Source of the DNA: Rhizobium sp. Q54
Lineage (GTDB): Bacteria; Pseudomonadota; Alphaproteobacteria; ATCC43930; CGMCC-115725
Length of the DNA stretch: 64,000 nt
Direction: 5' to 3'
Assembly: GCA_945861155.1 (NCBI GenBank)
Contig: CAMATN010000005.1
Location: 1 to 64,000 of the forward strand
Within the stretch, counting starts at the first letter, position 1. Each line of letters opens with the position of its first letter. Made by a program: the position numbers and the translations under genes. The notes under the pieces were generated by a model, which was not told where the DNA came from, searched no databases, and worked only from the letters and a program-made list of their open reading frames with translations. Below, piece by piece: positions 55,572-63,960 of the stretch.

Positions 55572-56480
55572 TCAGGCTGCGCTCTCGCCGAGTGCCGCGT
55601 CGTAGACCAGCTTGGCGGCGGCGACATCCTCGATCGCGAGGCCGACCGATTTGAAGATCGTCGTCGCGCCCGTCGGCGCCGGCTTGAGGCCGGCGAGAAT
55701 CTCGCCGAGTTCGGCATGGATCGGCGCCTGCGACAGGATCACGTCGCCAGATTCCTTCAGAACCGCGTCGCGCGAATCGACGATCAGCACGTTAGCCATC
55801 GCCGCGTCGTCGAGTTCGCGCCAGGTGGGCCGTGGCGCCCCGACCGCGTTGACGTGAGCGCCGGGCTTCAGCCAGCACCCGCGCAGGATCGGCTCGATCG
55901 CCGCGGTGGCGGTTACGACGACATCGGCGCCACGCACTGCCTCCTCGATGTCGGTCGCGACGATCCCGTGCTCGGCGGCGAAGCGCCGCGCATGTTCCGG
56001 CGTGCGGCTCCAAACTCCGACCTCGTTATATCGGTGCAGGTGGGTCAGCGCCGCGAGATGGGCGCGCGCCTGCACCCCGCTGCCGAGCAATGCGAGTACC
56101 CGGCAGCCCGGCGCCGCGAGCAATCTCGTGGCCGCCGCCGAGACCGCCGCGGTGCGCATCTCGGTAATGAGCCGGCCATCCATGACCGCCAGCGGCTCGC
56201 CGGTGTCGCTGCGGAACAACAGGATCATCGCGTGATGGGTCGGAACCGCGCTGCCGGCATTGCCGGGATAAAAGCTGACCAGCTTCAGCCCCATCGCCGC
56301 CTCGGCGACCGCCGGCATGATGCCGAGATAACGGCGGCCCTCCTCGATCGTCAGCATGTTGCGCACCGGCTGCAACACCCGCCCGCGCGAAAACGCGGCG
56401 AGCGCCTCCTCCATCGTCGCGATCAGCGCATCCCAGCCGAGTAGCCCGGCAATGCGTTCCTCGTCGAGAAACATGACCAT
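55572..56480 (-). CDS. ornithine cyclodeaminase / mu-crystallin family protein
   Basis: This 302-aa NAD(P)-binding protein has LKLVSFYPGN, HHAMILLFRSDTGEPLAVMD, GRLITEMRTAAVSAAATRLL, and the Rossmann loop VLALLGSGVQARAHLAALTH. The late block is ESGDVILSQAPIHAELGEIL. Family members catalyse ornithine cyclisation, alanine dehydrogenation or reduction of cyclic imino acids (ketimine reductase), so the exact reaction is open. ATG 56480 is the longest start; ATG 56474 is equally possible. Confidence 0.88.
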   Translation of the reverse strand: MVMFLDEERIAGLLGWDALIATMEEALAAFSRGRVLQPVRNMLTIEEGRRYLGIMPAVAEAAMGLKLVSFYPGNAGSAVPTHHAMILLFRSDTGEPLAVMDGRLITEMRTAAVSAAATRLLAAPGCRVLALLGSGVQARAHLAALTHLHRYNEVGVWSRTPEHARRFAAEHGIVATDIEEAVRGADVVVTATAAIEPILRGCWLKPGAHVNAVGAPRPTWRELDDAAMANVLIVDSRDAVLKESGDVILSQAPIHAELGEILAGLKPAPTGATTIFKSVGLAIEDVAAAKLVYDAALGESAA

Positions 56481-56545
56481 GGCGAGGCTCCGGCATGCGG
56501 CCGTTAGCGACCTTTACGTTTCCCTTGGGTAAAAGGGTTTCTTTT

Positions 56546-58000
56546 CTAATTGTACACAGGCGTTGTCCCCGGCGCCGGGGAATAGCCGAAGCTGCCGCGC
56601 GCCAATATCGCCTCGCGCCCGCCCATTGCGGCGATGCGGGCGCGCTGGTCTGATTTGGCCAGGGCATCGGCGGCGTCCGGATCGACCACCCGGCGCAACG
56701 CCGCCTCGCAATCGGCGGCGAGCCCCTGATAGCCGGGCTCGCGCGCCAGGTCGCGAGTTTCCTGGCGGTCGGCGCCGAGGTCGAACAGCTGCGGCGGCAT
56801 GCCCGCGTAATAGACGTATTTGAACTTCCCCTTGCGGATCATGCAGGCGCCGGTCGCCGCCCCGGTCGCGTGGTATTCGCTCAAAATCGTGCGGGGAACG
56901 GATGTGCCCTTCACTACATCGAACAGCGATGCGCCGGGCAGGGCGCGATCGTCAGGATGCGGCGCGAGGCCGGCGCCGGCGACGACCGTCGGAAACGCGT
57001 CGACCAGCGACACCGGCTCGTCGCAGACGAAACCCTGCGGCACATCGGGCCCGGCGAGGATCATCGGCACCCCGGCCGATTCCTCGTACATCGTCGATTT
57101 GCCCCAGAGCCGCCGTGTGCCGAGATTGTCGCCATGGTCGCTCGAATAGAGCACCCGCGTGGTGTCGGCGAGCCCGGTCGCGGCAAGTGCGTCGACGAGC
57201 TTGCCGATATTATGGTCGGTGAAACTGACCAGGCCGAAATAGGCGGCCAGCGCGCGCCGCAACTTCACCTCGTCAAACGCCTTGTCATAGACTTGGCACT
57301 CGCGGATCGCGGCGATGTAGGGATGGTCCGGCTGGCGCTCAGCCGGTTCATAAAGCGCCGGGCGCGGCATCTGGTCCTCGGGGTACAAATTGTACCATTC
57401 GGGCCGCGCGATCAGCGGGAAATGCGGGCAGACCAGCGACACGAACAGCACCCACGGTTTTCCCCCCGCCGATCGGGCGCGCGCCGTCAGCCAATCGACC
57501 GCCGCCGCGGTGATCTTGTCGTCGTATTGCTGGTATGTCGAATCGCCGGGTCCGGCGTCGTTGGCCAGCCGCAACGCCGCCTTCCTGACCGGCAGCGGGT
57601 CGCGCAGCCAGCCGAGCGGGTCGCCGATCCCGTCGACGACGTGCAGCGGCATGATCTCCTCGGTGAAGCCGTTATCGTCGTCGGCGCTGCGGAAGTGCAG
57701 TTTGCCGATCGACACCGCCTCGTGCCCGGCCGCCTTGAGCCGATGGCCCCAGCTCGGCACGCTGCCGTCATAGGGGATGCCATTGTCCCAGAAGCGTATC
57801 TGGTGCGGGTAGCGCCCGGTCGCCAGCGCCGCGCGTGCCGGCACGCAGATCGGCGAGTTGGTGTAGGCATCGCTGAAACGCACGCCGCGCGCCGCCAGCC
57901 GGTCGAGGTTCGTCGTCTTGATCATGCCGTGCCCATAACAGCCGAGCACGCGCCGGCTGTGCTCGTCCGACAGGATGAAAAGCAGGTTGGCGGGTTTCAT
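56546..58000 (-). CDS. sulfatase family hydrolase
   Basis: This 484-aa alkaline-phosphatase-fold protein starts at ATG 58000 (MKPANLLFILSDEHSRRVLG). The sulfatase signature CVPARAALATG has Cys52 in C-x-P-x-R, the residue converted to formylglycine by a maturase. Other metal ligands lie in ILSDEH and SDHGDNLG. There is no signal peptide, so it should act in the cytoplasm, as choline-sulfatase does. The sulfate ester it cleaves is unknown. No sulfatase-maturing enzyme is encoded nearby. Confidence 0.9.
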   Translation of the reverse strand: MKPANLLFILSDEHSRRVLGCYGHGMIKTTNLDRLAARGVRFSDAYTNSPICVPARAALATGRYPHQIRFWDNGIPYDGSVPSWGHRLKAAGHEAVSIGKLHFRSADDDNGFTEEIMPLHVVDGIGDPLGWLRDPLPVRKAALRLANDAGPGDSTYQQYDDKITAAAVDWLTARARSAGGKPWVLFVSLVCPHFPLIARPEWYNLYPEDQMPRPALYEPAERQPDHPYIAAIRECQVYDKAFDEVKLRRALAAYFGLVSFTDHNIGKLVDALAATGLADTTRVLYSSDHGDNLGTRRLWGKSTMYEESAGVPMILAGPDVPQGFVCDEPVSLVDAFPTVVAGAGLAPHPDDRALPGASLFDVVKGTSVPRTILSEYHATGAATGACMIRKGKFKYVYYAGMPPQLFDLGADRQETRDLAREPGYQGLAADCEAALRRVVDPDAADALAKSDQRARIAAMGGREAILARGSFGYSPAPGTTPVYN

Positions 58001-58019
58001 GCGGCCCTCAGGTTGGGAT

Positions 58020-58310
58020 TCACCACGGAGACACGGAGGACATCGAGCGACGGCGACGCACCTATCATATCGTCATACCGGCGAAGGCCAGTATCCACGG
58101 TGGAATGGGTTCCTCCTCGTCGAGACGACGAGACTAGCAACAGGACTCCGGGCGCGGCGCGCCCAATAACAATTCCTGACGACCGCACCGGCGGCCGCAT
58201 AAGTGATTGGCGCTTCGCACCGTAGAAGCGCCTTCGCGGCCTTAGGCCTGCCTTTGCGTCGTTTGCGCTAAAGCGTTTTTCTCTTCGTGTCCTCCGTGTC
58301 TCCGTGGTTA
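58020..58310. repeat. intergenic repeat cluster with 19-bp perfect inverted repeat
   Basis: ACCACGGAGACACGGAGGA (58022-58040) is exactly reverse complemented at 58290-58308. Inside lie a GTCATACCGGCGAAGG hairpin (58069-58133) and an AAAGCG-TTTTT/CCTTCGCGG family stretch (58214-58289). Nothing coding is seen. Confidence 0.75.
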
Positions 58311-58314
58311 AAAA

Positions 58315-59814
58315 TCAGGTGTTCCGCCCCACCTGCTTGCCTGCTGACGTCCCGGCGATCTTGCCGAATACCGAGCCTGATACCAAGCCGGTGCCGCCCG
58401 GATAGTTATGGTAGAACAGCCCGCCGACCAGTTCGCCGGCCGCATACAGTCCGGCGATCGGTTTTTGCGCGGTGTCGAGCACCCGCCCGTCGGTGTCGAT
58501 GCGCACGCCGCCAAAGGTGAAGGTCACGCCGCACGTTGTGCAATACGCTTCGTAAGGCGGCTTTTCGAGCGGCATTGCCCAGTTGGTCTTGTCGATCGCC
58601 AACCCCTTGGTGGTGCGGCCGTCCTTGACCGTCGGGTTGTACGGGATGTCGCGCTGCACCGCCGCGTTGTACTCGCGCACCGTCTCGATGAATTTCGGTT
58701 TATCGACCGGGGCGTACTCGGCCATCTTGTCGGCCAGTTCCTCGATCGTGTTGGCGGTGACCTTGGTCACCTGGCGGATGCGGTATTCGTCGCGCTGCAA
58801 ATGCACGACCTGCTGGTCGAAGATCTGCCAGGCGAACTGGTGCGGCTGCGTCAGGATCTCGCGGCCGTATTTGGCATAGGTGTAGTTGCGGAAATCGGCG
58901 CCCTCGTCACAGAACCTTACGCCATCGGCATTGACCATGATCGCGAACGGGTAGCTGTGCTTCTGGAAATTGTCGCCGACCGCGAGGTCGCCGAATTCGG
59001 GCGCGTTGTAGTCCCAGCCGACCGCGTGGCAGCCCGACCAGTTGCCGTACGACATCGCGCCGATCTCGAGCGCCATCTTGATGCCGTTGCCGGTGTTGAA
59101 GCGGGTGCCGCGGACCTTGGCGAGGTCCCAGCCGGGGCCGAGATAGCGGGTGCGCATCTCGGCATTGGCCTCGAACCCGCCGCACGCCAGCACGACCGCC
59201 TTCGCGCGGATCTCGGTGGTCTTGCCCTCGACATTGGCGACGACGCCGTGGACCCCGTCATCGTCGTAGATCAGCTTTTCGCCGCGCGCCTCATAGGCCA
59301 CCGCGATGCCGCGATCCTCGGCCGATTTATAGAGGCCCTCGACCAGCCCCGGCCCGCCGCCCCAGGCTTCGAGCGCGAGCCCGCCCCAGAACACGAATTT
59401 GCCCTCATGCTTGAAGGCCTGGCGCGAATACATCGGGGCGAAGCGGATGCCCTTGCCGCGCATCCACAACAGCGTCTCCTGGCTCTTGGTGATCAAGAGT
59501 TCGGCCATGTCGGGGTTGCTTTTATAGTCGGTCAGGCGGCCGAGATCGTCGTAATACTTGTCCTGTGTATAGGTGCCGAAATCCGATGTCGCGATCTCGG
59601 TCTCGCTGAGGTCGCACAGCTTCAGCAAATCGTCGACGCCGTTATAGACAAAGCGCAATGCCCCGGCGGTATAACGGCTGTTGCCGCCGCGCTCGTCGAA
59701 CGGGGCGGATTCGAGCACCAGCACCCGCGCCCCATTTTCCTGCGCCGCCAGCGCCGCGCACATCCCGGCATTGCCGGCGCCGACCACGACGACATCGTAT
59801 TCGCCCGAAATCAT
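58315..59814 (-). CDS. TcuA-like FAD-dependent dehydrogenase (fumarate reductase/succinate dehydrogenase flavoprotein family)
   Basis: This 499-aa flavoprotein starts at ATG 59814 with a GGAAGCGGAG upstream. The FAD fold is YDVVVVGAGNAGMCAALAAQ, then GARVLVLESAPFDERGGNSRYTAG is split as GARVLVLES and GGNSRYTAG. It is similar to FAD-dependent tricarballylate dehydrogenase TcuA and other 3-ketosteroid-dehydrogenase-like proteins (late block FTFGGVRIDTDG, GLYAAGELVGG, YPGGTGLVSG). No TcuB partner is found. The electron acceptor and substrate are unknown. Confidence 0.85.
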   Translation of the reverse strand: MISGEYDVVVVGAGNAGMCAALAAQENGARVLVLESAPFDERGGNSRYTAGALRFVYNGVDDLLKLCDLSETEIATSDFGTYTQDKYYDDLGRLTDYKSNPDMAELLITKSQETLLWMRGKGIRFAPMYSRQAFKHEGKFVFWGGLALEAWGGGPGLVEGLYKSAEDRGIAVAYEARGEKLIYDDDGVHGVVANVEGKTTEIRAKAVVLACGGFEANAEMRTRYLGPGWDLAKVRGTRFNTGNGIKMALEIGAMSYGNWSGCHAVGWDYNAPEFGDLAVGDNFQKHSYPFAIMVNADGVRFCDEGADFRNYTYAKYGREILTQPHQFAWQIFDQQVVHLQRDEYRIRQVTKVTANTIEELADKMAEYAPVDKPKFIETVREYNAAVQRDIPYNPTVKDGRTTKGLAIDKTNWAMPLEKPPYEAYCTTCGVTFTFGGVRIDTDGRVLDTAQKPIAGLYAAGELVGGLFYHNYPGGTGLVSGSVFGKIAGTSAGKQVGRNT

Positions 59815-59980
59815 CTCCGCTTCCTCCGCTTCGATCCCGCTTCCCGATCCGCTTCGCGTCTCAGTAGCGCGGGGCGGGAATGGGAGCAAGGGGCGGCTCT
59901 CGCCACCGTTGTCCCGTCACTTGCCCGGGGGCGGCCGTCATGCGAGTTTCGGCCCTACGGCAACGGAAAGGATCACGGGC

Positions 59981-60595
59981 ATGCTCAAGATCTACGGCAT
60001 CGCGCGCTCGCGCGCTTTCCGCACGATGTGGATGGCGAAGGAATTGGGGCTCGACTACGAGCACATCCCGATCAACTTCGCCGATGGCGGCACGCGCGAC
60101 CCTGAATACCTCGCGATCAACCCGAACGGCCACGTGCCGACGATCGACGACGATGGGTTCGTCTTGTGGGAGTCGATGGCGATCAACCTCTACCTCGCCA
60201 AGAAATACGGGCGGGGCACCCTCTACCCGATCCTGTTCGAGGACGAGGCGCGCACCTGGCAATGGAGCTTCTGGGGGATGACCGAGCTCGAGCGCCCGGT
60301 ATTGACCGCGATGTTCAACCGCGCCCTCCTGCCCGAGGACAAGCGCGACGCGGCGCTGGCCGACCAATGCGAGCGCGAGATGGGCCGGCCGCTGATGGTG
60401 CTCGACAGCGTCGTCGCCGCCTCGCCCTATCTGCTGGGCGAGCATTTCACCGTCGCCGACCTCAACGTCGCCAGCATCCTCTCCTGGGCGCGCCCGGCGC
60501 GGATCGATTTCAGCGCGGTCCCAAAGGCGGCCGACTGGCTCAAGCGCTGCGCCGAACGTCCGGCGGCGCGGGCCGCTCGCGAATTGCAGCGGTAA
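59981..60595 (+). CDS. glutathione S-transferase family protein
   Basis: This 204-aa protein starts at ATG 59981. The N-terminal thioredoxin-fold domain reads LKIYGIARSRAFRTMWMAKE with a Ser near residue 9 to 10 as the candidate glutathione-activating residue, then NPNGHVPTIDDDGFVLWESM with the cis-Pro and SNAIL-like ESMAINLYLA. The C-terminal domain is all helical (GEHFTVADLNVASILSWARP). The substrate is unknown. It is followed 10 bp later by a lactonase-like gene, likely co-transcribed. Confidence 0.88.
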   Translation: MLKIYGIARSRAFRTMWMAKELGLDYEHIPINFADGGTRDPEYLAINPNGHVPTIDDDGFVLWESMAINLYLAKKYGRGTLYPILFEDEARTWQWSFWGMTELERPVLTAMFNRALLPEDKRDAALADQCEREMGRPLMVLDSVVAASPYLLGEHFTVADLNVASILSWARPARIDFSAVPKAADWLKRCAERPAARAARELQR

Positions 60596-60605
60596 ACCGC
60601 TTGTC

Positions 60606-61748
60606 ATGGGCGAGAGGCTGACCCGGCGGCGCCTGTTTGGCCTCGCCGGGGCCGCCGCTTCCGGCATGACGGCGCAACCCATCATCGGAGTCCGCAGGGC
60701 CATGGCGCAAGCAACCCCCGAAACAATCGTGTACGTGTCGAACGCCGGCGGCCCGGAGATTCACGTGCTGTCGATGAACCGCGCGAGCGGCGATGTCGAT
60801 TTGATCGAGAAGGTCGCGATCCCGGGCGCCGACAAGCCGTCGCCGAGCAGCATGCCGCTGGCGGTGAGCCCCGATCGCCGGTTTCTCCATGCCGCGCTGC
60901 GCAGCGAGCCGTTCACGGTCGCGAGTTTCGCGATCGACCCGGCGAGCGGCAAACTCAAGCATCTCGGCAATGCGCCGCTCGATTCGAGCATGGCCTATAC
61001 GACGCTCGACCGCACCGGGCGGTGGCTGCTCGCGGCCTCCTATCCCGGCGGCAAGCTGACGGTCAACCCGATCGACGCCGAAGGCCGGGTTACGGCGCCG
61101 CCGAGCCAGATCGTGACGGACCGGCCGAAGGCGCACAGCGTCGTCGTCGATGCGTCGAACAAATACGTCTATAGCGCCGTCCTCGCTCAGGACATCATCC
61201 TGCAGATGAAGTTCGACCCGGCGAGCGGCAAGCTGACGCCGAACAACCCGGGCGAGATCGCGACCAAGCCGGGGGCCGGCCCGCGCCATTTGGCGCTGCA
61301 CCCGAGCGGGCGGTTTCTGTACCTGATCACCGAAACCACCGCGACGATCGGCGCCTATGCCGTCGACCCGGCCAACGGCACCCTGAAACAGCTGCAATTC
61401 GTCGACATGCTGGCGCCCGGCTTCAAGGAGCAGCCCTCGGCGGCGGATCTGCACGTGACCCCCGATGGCCGCTACCTCTATGGCAGCGAGCGCAAGACCA
61501 GCACGCTGGTCGGGTTCCGCATCGATCCCGACAAGGGCACGCTGACCTTGACCGGCCGCCATCCGACCGAGACGACGCCGCGCGCTTTCGCGATCGATCC
61601 GCGTGGCAGGTTCCTGCTCTCGGTCGGGCTCGCTTCGAACCACATGACAGTCTATGCGATCCGCCCGGCCAACGGCGCGCTCGACCCGGTCACCCAGCAG
61701 GCGCTGGGCAAGATGCCGAACTGGATCGAGTTCGTCGATTTGCGCTGA
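60606..61748 (+). CDS. Tat-exported beta-propeller lactonase family protein
   Basis: This 380-aa protein starts at ATG 60606. The N-terminus RLTRRRLFGLAGAAASGMTA is a twin-arginine signal; cleavage near AMAQA. The seven-bladed propeller pattern of 6-phosphogluconolactonase-like proteins follows (repeated VSPDRRFLHAAL, DRTGRWLLAASYP, HPSGRFLYLITE, TPDGRYLYGSE and DPRGRFLLSVG). Substrate unknown; periplasmic location makes a cytosolic pentose-phosphate role unlikely. Confidence 0.88.
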   Translation: MGERLTRRRLFGLAGAAASGMTAQPIIGVRRAMAQATPETIVYVSNAGGPEIHVLSMNRASGDVDLIEKVAIPGADKPSPSSMPLAVSPDRRFLHAALRSEPFTVASFAIDPASGKLKHLGNAPLDSSMAYTTLDRTGRWLLAASYPGGKLTVNPIDAEGRVTAPPSQIVTDRPKAHSVVVDASNKYVYSAVLAQDIILQMKFDPASGKLTPNNPGEIATKPGAGPRHLALHPSGRFLYLITETTATIGAYAVDPANGTLKQLQFVDMLAPGFKEQPSAADLHVTPDGRYLYGSERKTSTLVGFRIDPDKGTLTLTGRHPTETTPRAFAIDPRGRFLLSVGLASNHMTVYAIRPANGALDPVTQQALGKMPNWIEFVDLR

Positions 61749-61804
61749 GCTTTTCCTATCGGCGTCGGGATCGGCGCCGGGTTCTCAATCGAAAGGGTGT
61801 GAAC

Positions 61805-62701
61805 ATGCAGCTCGGCGCCTCGATACCGGTAGCCGATATCGGCATCGGTCCGGCGGTGCTGCGCGACTATGCGCAGGCCGCCGAAGGGCTTGGCTATGGG
61901 CATTTGGTGGCACCCGATCACGTGCTCGGCGTCAACCCGGCCGCCGATCATGGCGGGCGTCGCGTCGGCACCACGGCCAACGCCTACCACGACCCGTTCG
62001 TGCTGTTCGGGTTCCTCGCCGGCTGCACCCAGCGGATCGGCTTTGCCGCCGGCGTCCTGATCCTGGCGCAGCGCCAGGCGGTGCTGGTCGCCAAGCAGGC
62101 CGCCTCGCTCGATGTCTTGTGCGGCGGCCGGTTCCGACTCGGGGTCGGGGTCGGCTGGAACGAGGTCGAATTCGTCGGGCTCAACGAGAATTTCAAGAAT
62201 CGCGGCCGGCGCTCGGAGGAGCAGGTGCGCGTCATGCAGGCGTTGTGGGCCGAGCCGCATACCAATTTCACCGGCGATTTCCACCGGATCGAGGATGCCG
62301 GCATTAACCCGCGCCCAGCCTCGGGGCGCGTGCCGATCTGGTTCGGCGGCCATGCCGAGGCGACGTTCCGCCGCGCGGCGCAATACGGCGACGGCTTTAT
62401 GCCGCTTGCCTATCCGGCCGGCGATGCGGCGCTCGCGGCATTCGAGAAATTGCGCGGGCTGGCGCGGCAGGCCGGGCGCAACCCGGCCGAGATCGGGATC
62501 GAGGTGTGGACCTCGCCCGGCATCGGCACCGACGAAGATTGGCGGCGAGAGATCGCCTTCTGGAAGAAGGCCGGCGTCACCCACGTCACCGCTCATACGA
62601 CCTATGTCAGCGGGCACCACAAACGGATCGCCGGCCACAGCGCGGCCGAGCATCTGGCGGCGATCACCCGATACCGTACGGCCGTCGCCGATCTGCTGTA
62701 G
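61805..62701 (+). CDS. LLM class F420/flavin-dependent oxidoreductase
   Basis: This 298-aa TIM-barrel protein starts at ATG 61805, with AAGGG 7 nt upstream; GTG 61799 is less likely. Family blocks: DPFVLFGFLAGCTQRIGFAA, LILAQRQAVLVAKQAASLDV, GRFRLGVGVGWNEVEFVGLN and RVPIWFGGHAEATFRRAA. The luciferase-like family uses FMN or F420 to oxidise small molecules. The F420 or FMN preference cannot be told. It is last of the catabolic run. Confidence 0.88.
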   Translation: MQLGASIPVADIGIGPAVLRDYAQAAEGLGYGHLVAPDHVLGVNPAADHGGRRVGTTANAYHDPFVLFGFLAGCTQRIGFAAGVLILAQRQAVLVAKQAASLDVLCGGRFRLGVGVGWNEVEFVGLNENFKNRGRRSEEQVRVMQALWAEPHTNFTGDFHRIEDAGINPRPASGRVPIWFGGHAEATFRRAAQYGDGFMPLAYPAGDAALAAFEKLRGLARQAGRNPAEIGIEVWTSPGIGTDEDWRREIAFWKKAGVTHVTAHTTYVSGHHKRIAGHSAAEHLAAITRYRTAVADLL

Positions 62702-62856
62702 CCGTCGTCGACGGCAAAGTCGCCGGGATCAAGGGCGGCGCCAAGCGCACGGCGATGCCGTCGCGGGGTGTTGAATTTCCGATCGTCAACGGCCAAATAG
62801 CCTACGCCGATGGCCGGCCGACCGGGGCGATTTCGGGGCAAGTGCTGTGGTCGTAG
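62702..62856 (+). pseudogene. C-terminal remnant of a D-aminoacylase-type amidohydrolase
   Basis: The frame ends in AMPSRGVEFPIVNGQIAYAD followed by GRPTGAISGQVLWS-stop, which matches the last about 50 residues of N-acyl-D-amino-acid amidohydrolases (…VNG…DGRPTGA.PG.VL). No start and no catalytic core are present, and it directly follows the LLM gene. It is therefore a 3' fragment, possibly a trace of deletion or recombination. Confidence 0.55.
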
Positions 62857-62998
62857 GCCTGCGGATGCTTGCCGACGGCGACAGCGAGTCACCGATAGGT
62901 TGTATTTTATCGAATCGACCGCGACAAGCTCGGGAAAGCCGGGCATATTGGCAAACATTGCCAACGATGGTAGCGACATTCCGTTAAGGTCGGGGATC

Positions 62999-63280
62999 AT
63001 GCCCACCCGCAACATCAATTTGACGCCCGAACAGGATGAATTTGTCGAGAGCGTCGTGCGCGCCGGCGAATATCAAAGCGCCAGCGAGGCGATCCGCGAC
63101 GCGCTCCGCGCGCTGCAACAGCGCCGGCGGGAGGACGCCTTGAAGCTCGACGCGTTGGGCACTCTGATCCAGGCCGGCGCGACGGCGCTCGACCGCGGCG
63201 ATTTCGCCGAAATCGACGATGCGGACTTGCAGCGGTATCTGGAAGCTCTCGCCGCGATCGGCGAAGAACGGACAAGCTGA
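62999..63280 (+). CDS. parD: ParD-family antitoxin
   Basis: This 93-aa protein starts at ATG 62999. The ribbon-helix-helix N-terminus RNINLTPEQDEFVESVVRAG and SASEAIRDALRALQQRR are typical for ParD/CopG antitoxins; the C-terminal part (DADLQRYLEALAAIGEERTS) is the toxin-binding tail. It represses its own promoter. The toxin gene begins 6 bp downstream. Confidence 0.9.
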   Translation: MPTRNINLTPEQDEFVESVVRAGEYQSASEAIRDALRALQQRRREDALKLDALGTLIQAGATALDRGDFAEIDDADLQRYLEALAAIGEERTS

Positions 63281-63286
63281 ATTTCG

Positions 63287-63634
63287 GTGCAACGCTACCG
63301 TCTGTCGCGCCCGGCGCGGACGGATGTGGCCTCGATCCTTGTCGAAAGCGGCCAACGCTGGGGCAATGAGGCCAAGCGGCGCTATGCCGCGACGCTCGCT
63401 GCCGCGATGCGCCAGGTCGCGGCCGATCCCGAAGGCCCGGTAACTCACGACCGCAGCGAGCTGTTGCCCGGAATCCGGAGCTTTCATCTTCGCCATGCCC
63501 GCCTCCCCGATACGTTGAAGGTGCGTCGACCGGCGCATGTGCTCTATTACCGGGCCGTCCAGCCGGATCTGGTCGAAATCGTCAGGATCATCCACGAGCG
63601 CATGGAGCCGACCCGGCAATTCGGACCGGATTGA
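63287..63634 (+). CDS. parE: ParE-family toxin
   Basis: This 115-aa protein begins at GTG 63287. The ParE/RelE-like fold shows RYRLSRPARTDVASILVESG, RYAATLAAAMRQVAADPEGP and HVLYYRAVQPDLVEIVRIIH, the last block being the usual VxIxRILH ending of ParE. Family toxins inhibit gyrase. It appears intact, and has a C-terminal extension RMEPTRQFGPD. Confidence 0.88.
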   Translation: MQRYRLSRPARTDVASILVESGQRWGNEAKRRYAATLAAAMRQVAADPEGPVTHDRSELLPGIRSFHLRHARLPDTLKVRRPAHVLYYRAVQPDLVEIVRIIHERMEPTRQFGPD

Positions 63635-63696
63635 ACCGACGCGAATTGCTGGCCCCCGCCTCTCGCCGGTGCTAAACAGACCGGGCCGTATGCACG

Positions 63697-63912
63697 CCCG
63701 CAGGAGAGGTCGCGCCCCTGGCTCGAACAGGAGGCGCGGCGCCGAAGGAGCAACCGCCCCGGAAACTCTCAGGCAAAAGGACTGCGGGAAGAAGGGCGCT
63801 CTGGAAAGCGGCGGGTCGGGTTTGGAGCCCGGGGCCGTCCACCGAAGGAGTAAGCCGGACCCTGGCGCACGAGTGCCTGGGCGCGGTGAATCTCTCAGGG
63901 TCCACGACAGAG
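63697..63912 (+). ncRNA. tandem glycine riboswitch
   Basis: Aptamer 1 has a 7-bp P1 (63697-63703 CCCGCAG with 63782-63788 CTGCGGG), GGAGAGGT, GCCGAAGGAGCAA, and GGAAACTCTCAGGCAAAAGG. Aptamer 2 (63799-63912) repeats this with CTCTGGAAAGC, ACCGAAGGAGTAAG and AATCTCTCAGGGTCCA. The two-aptamer form typically senses glycine and controls the glycine cleavage genes. Confidence 0.95.
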
Positions 63913-63923
63913 GGGGCATCTCC

Positions 63924-63942
63924 CGGACGCGATGCGCGTCCG
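63924..63942 (+). promoter_or_regulatory. expression-platform hairpin after glycine riboswitch
   Basis: CGGACGCG and CGCGTCCG form a perfect 8-bp stem with an ATG triloop, just before the GGAGG at 63949-63953. There is no U-run, so control may be at translation or by alternative pairing, not simple termination. Confidence 0.5.
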
Positions 63943-63960
63943 CTTGGCGGAGGTGTGCCC

